A DNA stretch of 64,000 bases. Origin: Acanthopleura granulata (lineage: Eukaryota; Mollusca; Polyplacophora; Chitonida; Chitonidae). The notes under the pieces were generated by a model. That model saw only the letters and a list, made by a program, of their open reading frames with translations, searched no databases and was not told the DNA's origin. The translations under genes and the position numbers were made by a program. Below, piece after piece: positions 10,471 through 22,545 of this stretch; within the stretch, counting starts at the first letter, position 1; every line of letters starts with the position of its first letter. The stretch covers positions 14,137,432 to 14,201,431 of the forward strand of contig JABBOT010000014.1 of NCBI GenBank assembly GCA_016165875.1, given 5' to 3'.

Positions 10471-10736
10471 ACGTGATGACAGGCGCTCCTGTGAAGCAAC
10501 CCTTTTAACGGCGTGGTAAGACAACCGGTCAACAGCTGGAAGCGAAAGCTTGCTGTGTTCTGGAACTATCCATAGATCGGCCACCGCCGCGGCGACGCCC
10601 GCCAGGACGACCGGCTCACCGGTGGCCCATTAAGCCGCTTCAAGCGCGTCAGCCCGTTATTCGCCCTGGGACACATACTCGGGCTCTAACCGCCCGCAAG
10701 CGATCCACTAAACCACCCAAAGACATCTTTGGGTAA
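10458..10736 (+). pseudogene. Arg/Pro-rich basic protein remnant (Maverick)
   Basis: The frame reads VTDVMTGAPVKQPF, a TAA at 10506, then RRGKTTGQQLEAKACC, RPPPRRRPPGRPAHRWP and ARKRSTKPPKDIFG, ending at TAA 10736. The strongly basic, Pro-rich composition suggests a DNA- or capsid-binding core protein. It ends 15 bp before the capsid-gene ATG, consistent with tight Maverick packing. The internal stop marks it as inactive. Confidence 0.45.
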
Positions 10737-10751
10737 CTGCTATTGACTCCC

Positions 10752-11981
10752 ATGGCCTTACTTCACCCAAGTCAGTGAACAGTGAATTTGATTGGTGGGC
10801 TTTTCCTCCGACCCAATCCACTTTACAGGAAATACGATGGGATTCCTGCATTCCCGTTGCTAGCATCACGGGCGGTGGACCTGGGGAACGTTTTGTTAGC
10901 AACCGGGGTCCGGACACGTACTTGGACTTGGCCAACTCGTATTTGTATGACAAATCCAAAGGTTTGAATGGTCAACGCGGAGATTTGTTGGACAGGGCGC
11001 AGACGCCTCCATCAATGACAAGCTCATCAGTGCCTCTACCACACCGCCCGTACTTAGAAACCTTACTTATGTACGGGAACGATGCCATAAACATCCACTT
11101 GCCGGAAAGTCCGTGATATGAGGATACTGCAGGGCAGATGAAAGCCACAGGCGCTTGAAATGGTGACTTTCGAAAGAGTAAGAGTTTGGCTGCAGGAAGT
11201 CCTTCGATTGATATGATAGGCAAGTTTCACGGCGACCTGTTTTTTTTTTGTACAAGAGCGTTATCTGTTGAACAATGTCATGGTTCGGCTGAGCTTGATC
11301 CCTGCCATAGACACCTTTGAACTGATGTCGGCAGCACAACTGGGAGACAAGTAGCTGATTTCACCACAGTCTTTGAAAAAATGACGGAGTTTGTGCGGAA
11401 AGTTCATCCGGGTGTTCAGCTAGGGCATTCGAGGAGAAGGCCCCCGCCAAGTACATCATTCGCTTCGACCTGATCAAGTACTTCCGTGTACCTCAGGGAC
11501 ATCCGATAGCTAACTAGCAAAACCTGTTTTTAGGCACCTCCCCGAGCGCCTCATCATATGCTATGTATTGAACACGGCCTTGACGGAACCTAACAGCCAA
11601 ATCCCTGTAACCTGCGACACTTTAAAATAACCTACGTGGCCCTACACGTGGGAGAACGTCTGGTGCCGACCAAGACACTCACTCCGGATTTACCTTAGAG
11701 AATTACATCCTCTCTTACCTGAACCTATTTGCCACCACTGGCAAAGCTGGTCTGGACTTGGAAAACAGCAGCAAGCGTAGCGATTTCGGAGCTGGGTACA
11801 CGCTATTTCTTTCGACTTGACTGCAGACCAACGTGACGAGCATCCGTTGAATATAGTGCAGAAGGGCGACCTCCGCTTTGAAGTACGGCTTGCTCAACCT
11901 TTAGTGTAAACCGTTAACTTCTTTCAGAATTTTGTCGAGATTGCCAACACCCGCACTGTCTTGTGTGGTTTCACGCAGTAG
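10752..11981 (+). pseudogene. Maverick major capsid protein (double jelly-roll type)
   Basis: This remnant of the capsid protein starts MALLHPSQ, followed by an in-frame stop, then SEFDWWAFPPTQST (about 10775-10816) and YLETLLMYGNDA (about 11051-11086). Later blocks lie in other frames: ITYVALHVGERLVPTKTLTP (about 11630-11690) and the end CGFTQ with TAG at 11979. Its length (about 410 codons) and layout fit the Polinton capsid protein, annotated in many invertebrate genomes as F54H12.2-like. Many stops and shifts make it dead. AATAAA lies just after the stop, and the protease ORF begins 15 bp downstream. Confidence 0.8.
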
Positions 11982-11995
11982 AAAAATAAAAATAA

Positions 11996-12300
11996 ATGCA
12001 CGATGACCACATAGGGATTCAAACCCACGACCTCTCAGTCATTCTAGCTGGTAAAGTGGTAAACAGCAAACAACCGTTACATATATTCAAACAAACCCTT
12101 ATGCACGAGACCTGGCTCAGAGATTACTGCGCTGTGAACACAGATGCTTGTGACCTTTTAGGCCAGCATTGGATTGCACTGTACATAGATTACGAGAATG
12201 CCACCGTGTGGGGGATTACTTTGACTCCTATGCCCGCCGACAATGGCGCAAGGAGGTAGCGAGGTGGGTGGATCTTGATACGGCATGCTGATATTTCTTC
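11996..12300 (+). pseudogene. Maverick adenovirus-like cysteine protease
   Basis: This remnant of the maturation protease that would cut capsid precursors is open from 11996 to 12259. It has YCAVNTDACDLLGQHWIALY (about 12128-12187), where the His of GQHW is the expected catalytic residue. One frame over, at about 12213, DYFDSYARR matches the following conserved Asp/Tyr block. No convincing catalytic Cys region was found downstream, so the gene is frameshifted and probably truncated. It is the last + strand Maverick gene before the opposed polymerase. Confidence 0.7.
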
Positions 12301-12920
12301 CTTCAGTGGGATCTAGGCCAAACAATGGGGTGTATTGCGCAAACGCTTACATCACCACCCTTTATTTATGATAATGATTTGTTGGCGCATAGTTAAACGA
12401 ACCGCATGTTTGGCATTCGCTCGCCTTTCTTTGTTGACTAAAATAACCAAAAATACGCATCCAAGAGACTTGCAAAAACATAACTGGGCTAATCACATGC
12501 TGGTCACATTTGCCTGTTGTTTGTTGTGGAAAAATTGATAATTCAAAACGAGATCTCATTAAAATAAAAAGCTGTGGTTGTGTTTGGCCTGTCTGCTTTT
12601 TACTTCTTTTCTTTATTTGCTTTCTGCTCAGATTGAAAGTTTAGGAAAACTGAAGGTTGGCTGTTCAGCGGGAAAAGAGGGAAAATCGCGGGGAAGCTGG
12701 CTGGCTGATTAGCTAGGTGATCGGTAAGTTAGCAGGGAACATAGATGATCGGCTGGGCGGTTGACCGGCTAGCAGGCCGAAAGGCTAGCTGCTCGACTGC
12801 CTGATGGGCAGGCAAGCGGCTAGCCGGCTCACGGAGCATGGGCAAATACAGCTCTTTCTCTACTTGTCGCCGACTCACCCCTTCGGGCGAAAATTTGACC
12901 CCATTCCCCTTCTCTCCTCC
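12301..12920. other. Spacer between protease and polymerase, with GGCTAGC-type repeats
   Basis: There is no supported gene. From about 12690 to 12840 the short words GGCTAGC, GCTGGCTG and CGGCTAGCAGG recur irregularly, making a G+C-rich low-complexity block. This is the convergent gap between the + strand genes and the - strand polymerase. Confidence 0.4.
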
Positions 12921-12939
12921 GTAGCAGTAATACGTTGTG

Positions 12940-15900
12940 AAGCATGGACCGACAATGGCATCCACTGTCCACTAGACTTTCAAGAGGCGTGGCTTGTGCT
13001 TGTCGTGCTGATGATGGTCTCGCCGAAATAGCCAGCCGTCACGTTCCGCCTCGTAAGACGCTCGCATTTATCGTCATCAATATCTTCCACGAACTGAGCA
13101 ATTTGGGCGCCTTTATTAATCTACATACTTTGACATTCATGTGCCTGTCCTTGTTGGAAATCGTCTTGCCGTGCCTAGAGTTGCCCAGCAGTTTTACAGT
13201 CTCATGGATCTACATTTCCATGTCGTCGGGACTGGGTGACGTGATCGGCAAAGGTACGGTAACAGATTTGAGGCATGTATTTGACGGCCTGATACATCCG
13301 ATTAACTACTAGTACCAAAATACCAAGTCAGCAGAGGGGTCCCCAAGATAATCTTGTCCCGAACATGCTGCTGATCAGCATCCGACTGGGCTGGCTCATC
13401 AGGTAACTTGCCTTCTAAAACACTGCCATGGTGGTTGCAGTATCGTCCATGGTGACATCCGCGATCTAAAAAATGGCTGGACATTTAACAAAGGTCGATA
13501 AAAACTCTTGACGAAAGCGAATGTCACATTCCACGGAACCATACTGTCGTTGCTCGACCACCGCCTTTAACAGTTTGCCATAGGTGAGGCAAGGAGGAGG
13601 ATGGCAGTAGTAATGTCGCAGAAATGCCTGAAGCGAAGGATCAGTTTGCTTGAGACAAAGAAACTCGCATTCCCACATTATCACTACGTCATATTACGTC
13701 ATAAGTAGGCTTGGTGTTTATTTGTCCCGTTTCGATGTCCCGCGGGAGCAATACCTTGATTTGTGTTAAAACAGAGCTCTACGCTAATAGTATGGTTGAG
13801 ATGACACACATGGAAATGCCAATAACACGCCTGGAACGGCAGCGGAAAAAGCGTACGTATACAAAGATAGCATGTAGATCATAAAAATGACCACCTGTAT
13901 ACATGTGTGTATGTATAAATGTGTGTGTGTGTGCAATCAACATAATTGTCTAACATCTTTATATACAGGTCTCTATTATAACACACATACACACACACAT
14001 TCACACGCGAAGGCTGCGCCCTGGTGGACGGCGGACGTACTAGTTTCCATCAAACCGTGTTGTGTGGAAAATAGTATGTCAGTGGTGCACCAGGCGAGAC
14101 TATCGACAGGTAGTTGTCAATTTTTGATACATTTTTCTGTATCGTTCAAATGACGCTTGATGCTCACCTGAATCTCTGCCGCCTGTCAATCCAACCACTG
14201 CTCGGCCCGTCGGGCTGGTCTCAATTCCTTGTGGCAGAATCTGATAGGCGACGTCTCTTCTTCTACCTCGGGCAGACAAGGGATGTAATGCCCAGCAGGC
14301 AAAGGTGACGCGAAGCAGGCCAGGTACAATGTATTGCCATCAAAGCCTACAATAGTCTCGCGCAACATCCCACCCCACATACGGGTCACTCCCTTCTCGT
14401 GACTATGGTGGAATATGATTCTGGGGCACCCAACAATGTTATCCTCCAGGCACTAATGAAGATCTTTTGTCTGCCTCGCCTCTCAGAGAAAAGTAGGTAG
14501 GGAGCTCTTGCAACAGGTACCTGAAGGTGAGATCGGGGATGCTAATTCAATCTTCTCGGAGTGTGGCCATCCCATCGCCACTCGTTAGGCAAGGCGTGAC
14601 TGTTTTCTTCTTGACACACTTCATCCCTTAAGTCAATGTAGGAGCCTTCACGTGGCGACAGGGCCGTGTCCTCAAGACAAGCTTAACTACCCGCGTACTT
14701 GTATGAAGACCTGCCTTTGATTACCTCGCACTCATAGGCTGTTACTCACTCGTCATAAGTTCGGTTTTAGATAATTTCTAAGGTCAAAAATTTTCCGGTG
14801 ACCGGTGGACACGTTAATATTGTCCTTATTCCGCTTGATCAAGTGCTCTAACTCCTCTGTCAGTATGAATAAATCTGTTGCTTTATTAAATTGAAGTCAT
14901 ACATACCAGAGTAGAAGCCTAAGACAAGGGGTGCAGTCAGGGAGGCTAAAATTCCTCCTTGAGATTCTTTGCATAAACTTTTTCTGTTTTGGTGTGAGGT
15001 TAAAGCTCTGGACTACCCACTAGAGCTGGTCACACAGGGCCTGAAAGCTGGCTGCACTGACCTCGGTAAGGTACGTCATCACAGTCTCAATCAAGGCGTG
15101 GGGATTCCCCGCAGGTACAAAGCACACTGGGATGTCATCTTCAAGAACGTTGGCATTGAAAACCACGCTCATGGGAATGTTTCGCGATGTCCACTCTGTC
15201 TCACAGCTGGCTGTATCTTCGAGCAGGTAAGGGATGTCATAATGAAAACAGCCTCGGTAGAGAAAGTACCTGTCATGCTCGCCCACGTCATTGATGTCTT
15301 CGTCAGCGAGCCCTTCGAAGAGGTCGGTTTGCTTTTGAAGACACCTCCAGGGTACTGGCGTTTGATGCTTGCCTCTCAGATCTGGGCATGGCGTTTCAAC
15401 TCCCACTGGCCGGGAAAGATATTACGGCAGGCTCAGCACAGAAAGAATCGGGTATATAGAAACATCTTTCACCACACCAAGTTGCGTACAGATTGAGAGA
15501 TAAGGTGGTGGGATAACACTCGGCAAGAGGGTAGAGGATCTAAGCACACACTTTCGGGCCAACCGGTAGCAGTTCATACACAAAAACGTTCACGTCAGAT
15601 AGTGTCTCGGGAAAACTCAGTGCACGTAGGAGATTCCCCTGGAATTGTCTATTTCCCATATTCGATTTCAAGTACTTTTGTAAATAGCCCTCGGCTTCAA
15701 CATTACAGTTAATGTTGGCTAGGTTGGCTAGTTGAGAGACTAAGCACCGGTAACGAGCACAATGATCATCGTACTCTCCATGCTTGTCTCACCGTGCTGT
15801 ACAGGCCCTTGTAATCTGGAATTTGCTCTTGCGTGCCAGTGGTGTGTTAGGGGTTTATCAACAAAGAATGGGACGTTGGTCAAGGTGTCTACGAGCCATT

Positions 15901-15970
15901 TTCTAATGGGGCGTTTCTGCCGTGCCCACTCCATGGTATCCGTAGACAACAGGTCACCGGACACCTACGT
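12940..15970 (-). pseudogene. Maverick protein-primed family B DNA polymerase
   Basis: This remnant of the polymerase replicates Maverick DNA in intact elements. Reading down the - strand: KWLVDTLTNVPFFVDK (about 15900), VFNANVLEDDIPVCFVPAG (about 15150), IVGFDGNTLYLACF (about 14350; the Asp...SLYP-type motif A, with Thr for Ser), VECDIRFRQEFLSTF (about 13525), and KLLGNSRHGKTISNKDRH (about 13180; the K...NSxYG motif B, with His for Tyr). Frames change often, and the terminal Asp-Thr-Asp motif C was not found. It is opposite in strand to the morphogenesis genes, as in known Polintons. Confidence 0.75.
13913..14005. repeat. (TG)n/(CA)n microsatellite pair
   Basis: A TGTGTG run near 13918-13935 is followed by a CACACA run near 13981-14000, so the pair can fold back. 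It lies inside the decayed polymerase gene and adds to its disruption. Confidence 0.6.
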
Positions 15971-16139
15971 TTTTGCCTCGGACAGAACGCCTCGGGTTTG
16001 GGGAACCACCTGGGTGTTGGTACTTGGGTAGAAATACAGCAATTGGTTCATGTCTTGGTGAAGAAGAATCAATTCGTAGGCTAAGCTGATACGGAAAACG
16101 GCAGGCTGAACTCACTCTGCCACTGACGATTTTTATGAT

Positions 16140-16395
16140 CAGAAGATTTCATCAAACATGAGCCGAGACGCTATCATACAGGAGGCCATAAAGATACGTG
16201 GCAATAAACAAAGGGGGCACGAAGTCGGATGGACAACCCCTTTATAGGCATATAATAAGGATGATTGTGGAGGAGTTGAAACAAGCAACAAGGCCTGCCA
16301 GGGCCAAAAACACCTGGAAAAACATAGCTGCCTTCGAGATTGCAGGGATTTACTCCGAACCAATAGATGTTGCTTCTTTTGCCACTACATAACAT
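16140..16395 (+). other. Unassigned ORF at the Maverick edge
   Basis: A + strand frame reads HIIRMIVEELKQATRPARAK and KNIAAFEIAGIYSEP, and - strand frames are also open here. No family is recognised. It sits just beyond the polymerase N-terminus and may be the last Maverick sequence before its lost terminal repeat. Confidence 0.2.
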
Positions 16396-16640
16396 GTAAT
16401 GGAGTTTGGGTTGAAGTTATGAATTAACGCGATTGAATGTCAGGGGATCCCCTCGTAGTAAAAGCTGCAAAAAATTATGAGAAACCCCTGCTTGACTGCT
16501 GTGGTATATGTATCTACATGTGCATGTAGTAGAGTCGAGGCTGAGGTTATGAATGGACGGGATAAATAGCAGGTGCCTGCGACTGAGGTTGTCCTGCGTC
16601 ATCATGGTGTGTGACGTTGCACGTGGGGGAATCCCTTCCT
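16386..16640 (+). repeat. Dispersed repeat, copy 2 (partly duplicated)
   Basis: The boxes AACATGTAATGGAGTTTGGG and GGGGATCCCCTCGTAGTAAAA, then a second TGTAGTAGAGTCGAGGCTGAG, and finally TCATCATGGTGTGTGACG, match the box order at 730-900 and, reversed, at 30885-31080. Part of the unit is repeated twice here. It has no coding potential. Confidence 0.5.
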
Positions 16641-17300
16641 GACCTCCTGACCTCCTCTAGTGTATGTGTGACGGTTGTGGGGAGTTCTAGAAAAAATTGG
16701 CGTTTGGTTCGTAGTCAGAATAAAAGAAAATGATCTAGAATACTATTTAGTACAGGTATATCAGCGTTTATGTGTGGATAATGAGCCATTCTTATGTTTG
16801 CCGCTAAACCAAGCCTACGCGCGTTGGAAGAGTAGGCGTTGTGATACATAGATTTATAGCTATAGCTATTGATATAGGTACAAGCCGAATATGGGATTCG
16901 CATGTGTTATACGGAAGGAATCCTGACTTATTACGTAGTGGAACCCCAAGCCTCAATCCCGTAAAAATATGATGAGGCCTTCCTTATTTCCGTTCTAATC
17001 ACTGTAAAAATACTAAGAATTATGAAGACAATATTTCGAATCAGCAGGGAATTGCCTTTCAGATTCGAGATACTTTCTAAAAATGTGGTCTGTCAGCATA
17101 GATTCGCTACAGTGTTTTACAATGTTTGATTCAGTCAAGCTTCGTCGAATCAGTGTCACATCCCTAAAGTGAAAGCGATAATTGAGGAGTATAAATTCTC
17201 CTTTCTCTCTTATGTAGATTTAACCCTGCCATTCTCACGCTATACGAGTGTCTTCGACGATCCCGCGATGCCACATAGGGTAATAAAATGAGTTAAAGAC
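16641..17300. other. No gene recognised
   Basis: AT-rich sequence with a short dispersed box near 16925 (CTTATTACGTAGTGG) like those at 380, 724 and 31365. Nothing else stands out. Confidence 0.4.
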
Positions 17301-17569
17301 ACAGCAACGGATATAGGTTATGTTTTATTCCTGCTTTTATTTCATTTCTTCATGACACAAAAGTTCTCTTCATGGGCAGCCATGTACAGATCGAGCGTTT
17401 GCAAACCTTGAGATACATGGACTTTTGCACCTTGTCACAAAACCACTCGGTTTATGTTTTCGACAAACGCTAAAGCCTTTTTAACAGATAACTATTCTGG
17501 GAAAGTTATCGGATATAAATGTGTTGTAAAGAATTTTGTAATTCTAAGCAGGACGGCAACATTTCTCCA

Positions 17570-17956
17570 TTAGATACCTGGAGAACTAAGAAATGGTGTC
17601 GTCGTTTCCTCGATCTCTTCAGTAGTCCCCAGAGCAGATTTGGTTGTCACTTCCTCGATCTTTTCAGTTGTTATTACGGGGGGATCTCTTGGAACTTGCC
17701 CATATGTTGTCATTCTAGGGGGATTAGTTGTCTCTTCGATCCGAGGAGGTGGACAATCGGCACCCCTTTCTGAAGACTCTGAGGACTCCGAGGACTCCAC
17801 CGACTCTGCCGATCTCGAAGATGCCGGCGATCCCGGCCGCCTCCCTGGTCTCGCTGGTCTCCAAACTCTGTGCCTTTTCCCTATTCTCCCTGGAAAAACA
17901 TCAGAAGGAGATACATTTATTATTTGCTTGTTATTTATCGCCATAAGAATTTTCAT
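17570..17956 (-). CDS. Ser/Thr/Glu-rich ORF, possible terminal exon
   Basis: A - strand frame of 128 codons starts MKILMAINNKQIINVSPSD. It continues with an Arg/Pro-rich part (WRPARPGRRPGSP), an acidic Ser run (VESSESSESSERG) and two copies of a TEEIEETTT-like motif (TEKIEEVTT, TEEIEETTT), ending TAA at 17570. On the - strand, AATAAA-type signals follow about 230 bp downstream (17328-17344), fitting a 3' exon of a secreted or matrix-like protein. No signal peptide is seen, and the + strand is also open over the same bases, so the call is tentative. No family is recognised. Confidence 0.3.
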   Translation of the reverse strand: MKILMAINNKQIINVSPSDVFPGRIGKRHRVWRPARPGRRPGSPASSRSAESVESSESSESSERGADCPPPRIEETTNPPRMTTYGQVPRDPPVITTEKIEEVTTKSALGTTEEIEETTTPFLSSPGI

Positions 17957-19300
17957 TATAAGATTGTGGAGAGGGAAGGCGGAGGGAGTTAGGGATCTGT
18001 GTTATACAACTAATGTGGCCCTTAAAGTGTTCCACAAAAGTAAAATATCTAATGCCTAGCTCCATGACTCACTTAATGTGCATGACTTACTATAGCCAGC
18101 AATGCGATCCGTATCCTGTTAACAGGTTTGTTGAGTCAAAGATGATAATTATTAAATTAGTTTCAAAATATAAACAAATTAAATGTCTGACTGTGTTTAA
18201 CAGAGGAATTCATTTTTTCATTTTCGTTTTGAAGAGAAAGTCGAGGCGAAATGCGATTTGACGGTTTATGAAATTTGAAAAGACTTTTATGTACTGGAAG
18301 CAGCAGATTTATTCATGTCTTATGAAGGGGAAACACACTGTAAAATACCAACGCTCAACCAGTTTCATAGGTGATTAAACCATAAACAAGCATGTTAAAG
18401 CAGTGCTCGCAGTGTTACACATAAGTTTAAGTTTTAAGCATAAGTTTGTACAACATGCGAATTTACTAGCATTCTATAATCTACTATAAATTGTTTAATG
18501 TATGATGTATAAGTCACACATCGAAATTTACAGATCATAATACTTTTAAACGTAATTTGATTTATATTAGCCATCTACGAACGTGATTCAGTATTTTGAG
18601 CTACCTTCCAACATATAAGACTTAAAGCTTTAGTCGATGACCAAGTGTTTTTCTGTGCAAAACGGGTTAGACAAAATGGACCGATCCGTCCCTATATCTC
18701 TCAATTTATCCCAAGCTAATGATTCAGCGCTATAAAAACACCTAAGTCAGGACAGGTACTGGCGCAACAGACAACACTACACTGTCCGTGTTATGGCATA
18801 CGCAGTGTTCATTGAAAGGAGAGAAAAGCCCTGATATATGCAAAAATCATTTTACAACATTAAACAAATAATTTAATTGGATTTTCGGGGATTTTCTGAA
18901 ATTTACATATCAAATTACTGCATATCCGATAATAAATGAAGGAGTTTTGGTTGGGTTTAGTGATGTCCTCAATCTGAATAAAGTCTGATTTATAGTAGAC
19001 GTGCCTGTAGTCTTGTTTAGAGATCACTTGTCAGGTTTACTGTTGTACAAATATACACTCAGTCGGTGTCAAGATCTTTGGTTCGTAAGGCATTATTTTC
19101 CCCAGTCCCAAAACAGGACAGAAATATGAAAAGTGGCATTTAGCATGAATCTTTGTGTCCATCCTGCGATTTGGAACAATTCGTGCAATTGGAATGAATA
19201 TTATGTCACAATGGTACCCCGACAGTATTTCAGCAATATACCCGTCGATCGGTCAATCGTAGACCGTTTGAGTTACCCATCTAAGCTTAGCCTTCAGGCG
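17957..19300. other. No gene recognised
   Basis: AT-rich non-coding sequence. No exon-like block with splice sites was found. Confidence 0.4.
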
Positions 19301-19329
19301 CTTTGGGAAACGCGTCCTAGGAATCTCTG

Positions 19330-19545
19330 ACCATTTCGGTAGCTGTAAGTTCCACTCTAGTTCAGGCTGACTTGCTATCCAGCGATACATGAAGATGTCT
19401 GCCAGCATTCCTGCTAACGGTCGTGGGTTACCCTGTGTCTGTCCGCTTTCCTCCCACCACCAAGCTATCAAACGTCGATTAAGTGAAATATTCTTAGATA
19501 CAAACGTAAAACCTCACTCAAATAAAAAAATTAAAAAATACATAT
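19330..19545 (+). repeat. SINE-like repeat, + orientation
   Basis: It contains GCTTTCCTCCCACCACCAAG, then TTAAGTGAAATATTCTTAG, then ACGTAAAACCTCACTCAAATA and an A-rich tail near 19525-19540. This is the central and 3' part of the same SINE family as at 20935, 35272, 36949 and 54590. Confidence 0.6.
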
Positions 19546-19956
19546 TGATGGCTGTTTTGCTGCTGAAAACATACTAGCGAGTGCTAGGAGTTAACCACAG
19601 GCCTTTGGCAACTTATTTAATGGCTTTTCTACATGTGGCGTACAGCTATGCGCACCCTGTTACCGTCGTCTTTAATGAACATAAGACAGTGGTAACGGCC
19701 AGATGAGCTTCATTGACAGCTTATTGTTACCAAGGCTCCAGTCCGTGACCTCCGAGGATAAATACATGCGGACCATTGCGTGGGATCACCAGTGTGGAAC
19801 ACGATCACATTTATAAGGGAACTTTTTCAGTAGCCTACATCCGGTTATTTTTACGTGGCAAACTTCAGAGATTCAAAATTGCAGTTTTGATTGAGACGAT
19901 ATTTATTTTATTTGGTAGGGCCCTGAGATGGGATGGGGGGAGCTTTACGAAGAGGA

Positions 19957-20000
19957 TGTAATTTTTCATCAAACGTAAAGTCACGTTTGACAAATTACAC
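19957..20000. repeat. Short palindrome
   Basis: TGTAATTT, a short gap and CATCAAACGT pair with ACGTTTGACAAATTACA across a 6-base loop. It could be the end of a small foldback element. Confidence 0.4.
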
Positions 20001-20138
20001 CCTGTTTGTAAAACGCACCACTGGCGTGCCGAACCATTCAGTCCGGAGAGCCATGGCTTGCATTGGAACCCTTACTACACAGCGGGGGAAGAATTCGCTT
20101 TACATATCTTAATTATAGAGAATCCAAATCACACGAGA

Positions 20139-20275
20139 TCTGTTTACGTACATGTATCACCGAGGTCGCCTGTGGTTACCCCAAATCTGTACTTACATGC
20201 ATCATCCAGGAGAGTTATGATAACACCAAGTCTGTGTACTTACAGGCATCACCGAGAGAATATAGGACAGCAGCC
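20139..20275 (+). repeat. ~45-bp tandem repeat, about 3 copies
   Basis: The words TCTGTTTACGTACATG, TCTGTACTTACATGC and TCTGTGTACTTACAGGC, each followed by ATCACCGAG-like or ATCATCCAG-like sequence, recur about every 45-48 bp. Open frames over this stretch are explained by the repeat. Confidence 0.5.
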
Positions 20276-20934
20276 AAAGCCAGGATCATCAAAATTCGGG
20301 ACATCTTTCGGACAAGATTGACCACGAGGTTATTTTGCCAAACCGAAAATTAAGCTGCTGAAAATGGTAAAGACATTCTGTCGTGATGTACACTTATATA
20401 CAGCCTGGGAATAATGGAGGGCAAAGTAAACAAAATGAACAAAGCGTCTTGTATTCCCGAAACTTTAGAGAAGTATGTTTGAAAAGCGATGTAGAGCCAT
20501 TTGTTACTGAAAGAATGACATTTTTGGTTCTTTTATCAGAGTCTGGGTAGACAACATCTGCACATATGAACACTGGCTTTTAATATCACAAAAGCCGCAT
20601 TTCTTTCCACATGTTTAGGATATATAAAGATAAATATTTGTCTTTGCTTTCTTTTACATGGATTGTATAATATGTAGCCCTTGACTGTAACAGGAATTGC
20701 TGAAAAGGCTCGTGGCAGAAATCAACATATCGGACAATCGATGGCAGGCCATATGGATAATCAACTGAGTTCACATTCAGACAACAATCTGACGCTTCAC
20801 GTCAGCGATGTTTTCCCTCACCAAAAGGGTTCCATGAACTGCTGTGAACAAAGATCCAAAAGTCAGTACGGTTTGTTCCTGCCATGTGTAACTTCAACTT
20901 AGCGATTGATCTACTCGTGGTTGTCGCTGACTGT

Positions 20935-21299
20935 GGGATGTCTATCACTCCATTAACAATGCGCTGTGTTCGAATCCAGCTGCCTCATTGAGCTGGCCGA
21001 CATGCGACATTTTCCCTCTTTCTTAAGTTTTATAGCTCTTTCTTCCGTTTCCACCGGGGTTGCATGGTTTCCAACTTAGTGAAAAGGCTTTCACCTGGGT
21101 GGATATGGTTTTAACAAGGACTCTGGGTAGACAACATCTGCGCATACGTACACCCGCTGCAGTAGCTACCTTCCGACAGTCGTGGGTTTCCCAGGTGTCT
21201 ACTCGGTTTCCTCAAAGCGTAATGCTGGCCGCCGTTGTATAAGTGAAATATTCTGGAGAACGGCGTAAAACACTGATCAAATAAAGAAATAAATAAAAA
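20935..21299 (+). repeat. SINE-like repeat with tRNA-like B box, + orientation
   Basis: GTTCGAATCCAG near 20970 resembles a tRNA B box. It is followed by GTTTCCACCGG and TCGTGGGTTTCCCAGG. The common core then reads GTAATGCTGGCCGCCG, then TTGTATAAGTGAAATATTC, then GGCGTAAAACACTGATCAA, with an (AATA)n tail. It is probably complete or nearly so, perhaps with an internal duplication of the tail region. Confidence 0.6.
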
Positions 21300-22334
21300 C
21301 TCCTGAATCTTACTGTTAGTTTTTCTTTTATTTGAGGCAGAATTTGTGCATTTGATTACGAGAGCTAACCAACACAGTTATTAAAGAGGCAGTCAAATAA
21401 CGAAATGTGTCACAAGCAACATAGTTACACTGACATGATATTTTGTAGTTTCTGTGTTTTTACTTTATTTTATATTTCTAAACTTTTGGAAATGACCACC
21501 TTTCCTTTACACACTGCACATTAAAACGCCCATGGATCAGAACAGCTTGTAAGCATTAGGCACCTGAACGCTAAAAGCTTTTCTTTATTTATTAAGCGCC
21601 ACGTTGACCGATAGTGTAACAAAAAAGCTTCCATTACACAGAGGTGTTGTCACTGTTTCAAAATCTTGAGCACTGAATTAAACGCCATTCATATAAGTGA
21701 AGAAATAACTTGCCACTGTGCAAGGTAATTTATCTGCATTATCTTAATAGGATAGAATTTAAAACGTTTTAAGGTCTCCTTTGGGTCTTTATAACGGTGG
21801 CAATAATATTTACCTGATGTCTAACATTTCACATAAATTGTCAAAGTTAGAACTGAACCGAATTTTCTCTGGCACATAGTAGATGGCTGGGACAAACTGA
21901 AGAAGTTTGGCGTTTGCATTAATGGGTGTGTAGACGGCTATTCAAGGCGTGTAATGCGGCTTGAGGCCTCTTCATTTAACAATAACCCAGAGGTAGTGAG
22001 CAAATGCTTTGCTACGTACATTCAAATAATGAAATTTCTGCTCTGCACTATAGGGACTGAACGAGGGACAGAAAACATGATTGTGGAAATGATGGAAACT
22101 CTCCTCAGAAACATTAATTACGATGTACTGGACAATACATGACTGGTATTTTGTACCGAAAGTCAACTCTGAATCAACGCATACAAAGCAGGTGGAGTAA
22201 ACTTGGATTGAATGGTATGAATGTCCTGACTGATCACATGAAGTCTCTCGATGACACTAGAATTACTGACACATCCAAAGAGCACGGCAATCATACTATA
22301 GTATTCTGCTATATATATGCTTACTTGTACAGAA
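21300..22334. other. No gene recognised
   Basis: AT-rich sequence. A 62-codon frame at 21954-22139 has no homology that I recognise and no exon context. Confidence 0.4.
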
Positions 22335-22545
22335 CCTGAAGAATATCTCACTTACACGGCGACAGTCACCATTATGGTGGGAGGAAACCGGACAGAGCCA
22401 ATGGGAAACCCAGGACCATCCGTGGTTTGCTTGCAGATCTTCCCACGTACGGACCTAGAGGAAGCCAGTATGAGCTGGGCTTGAACTCACAGCGACCGCG
22501 TTGGCGAGAGGCTCTTAGGTCATTACGCTGGGCGTATTGGAAAAA
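22335..22545 (-). repeat. SINE-like repeat, - orientation
   Basis: On the + strand it reads TATCTCACTTACACGGCGAC, CCATTATGGTGGGAGGAAACC, CCCACGTACGGACC and CTTGAACTCACAGCGACC. This is the reverse complement of the family core and tRNA-like head. Confidence 0.65.

Noticed and set aside
12000..12060. tRNA-like B box in reverse (GGGATTCAAACCCA)
   Set aside because: It lies inside the open protease frame, and no matching A box or cloverleaf could be drawn. Chance match is likely.
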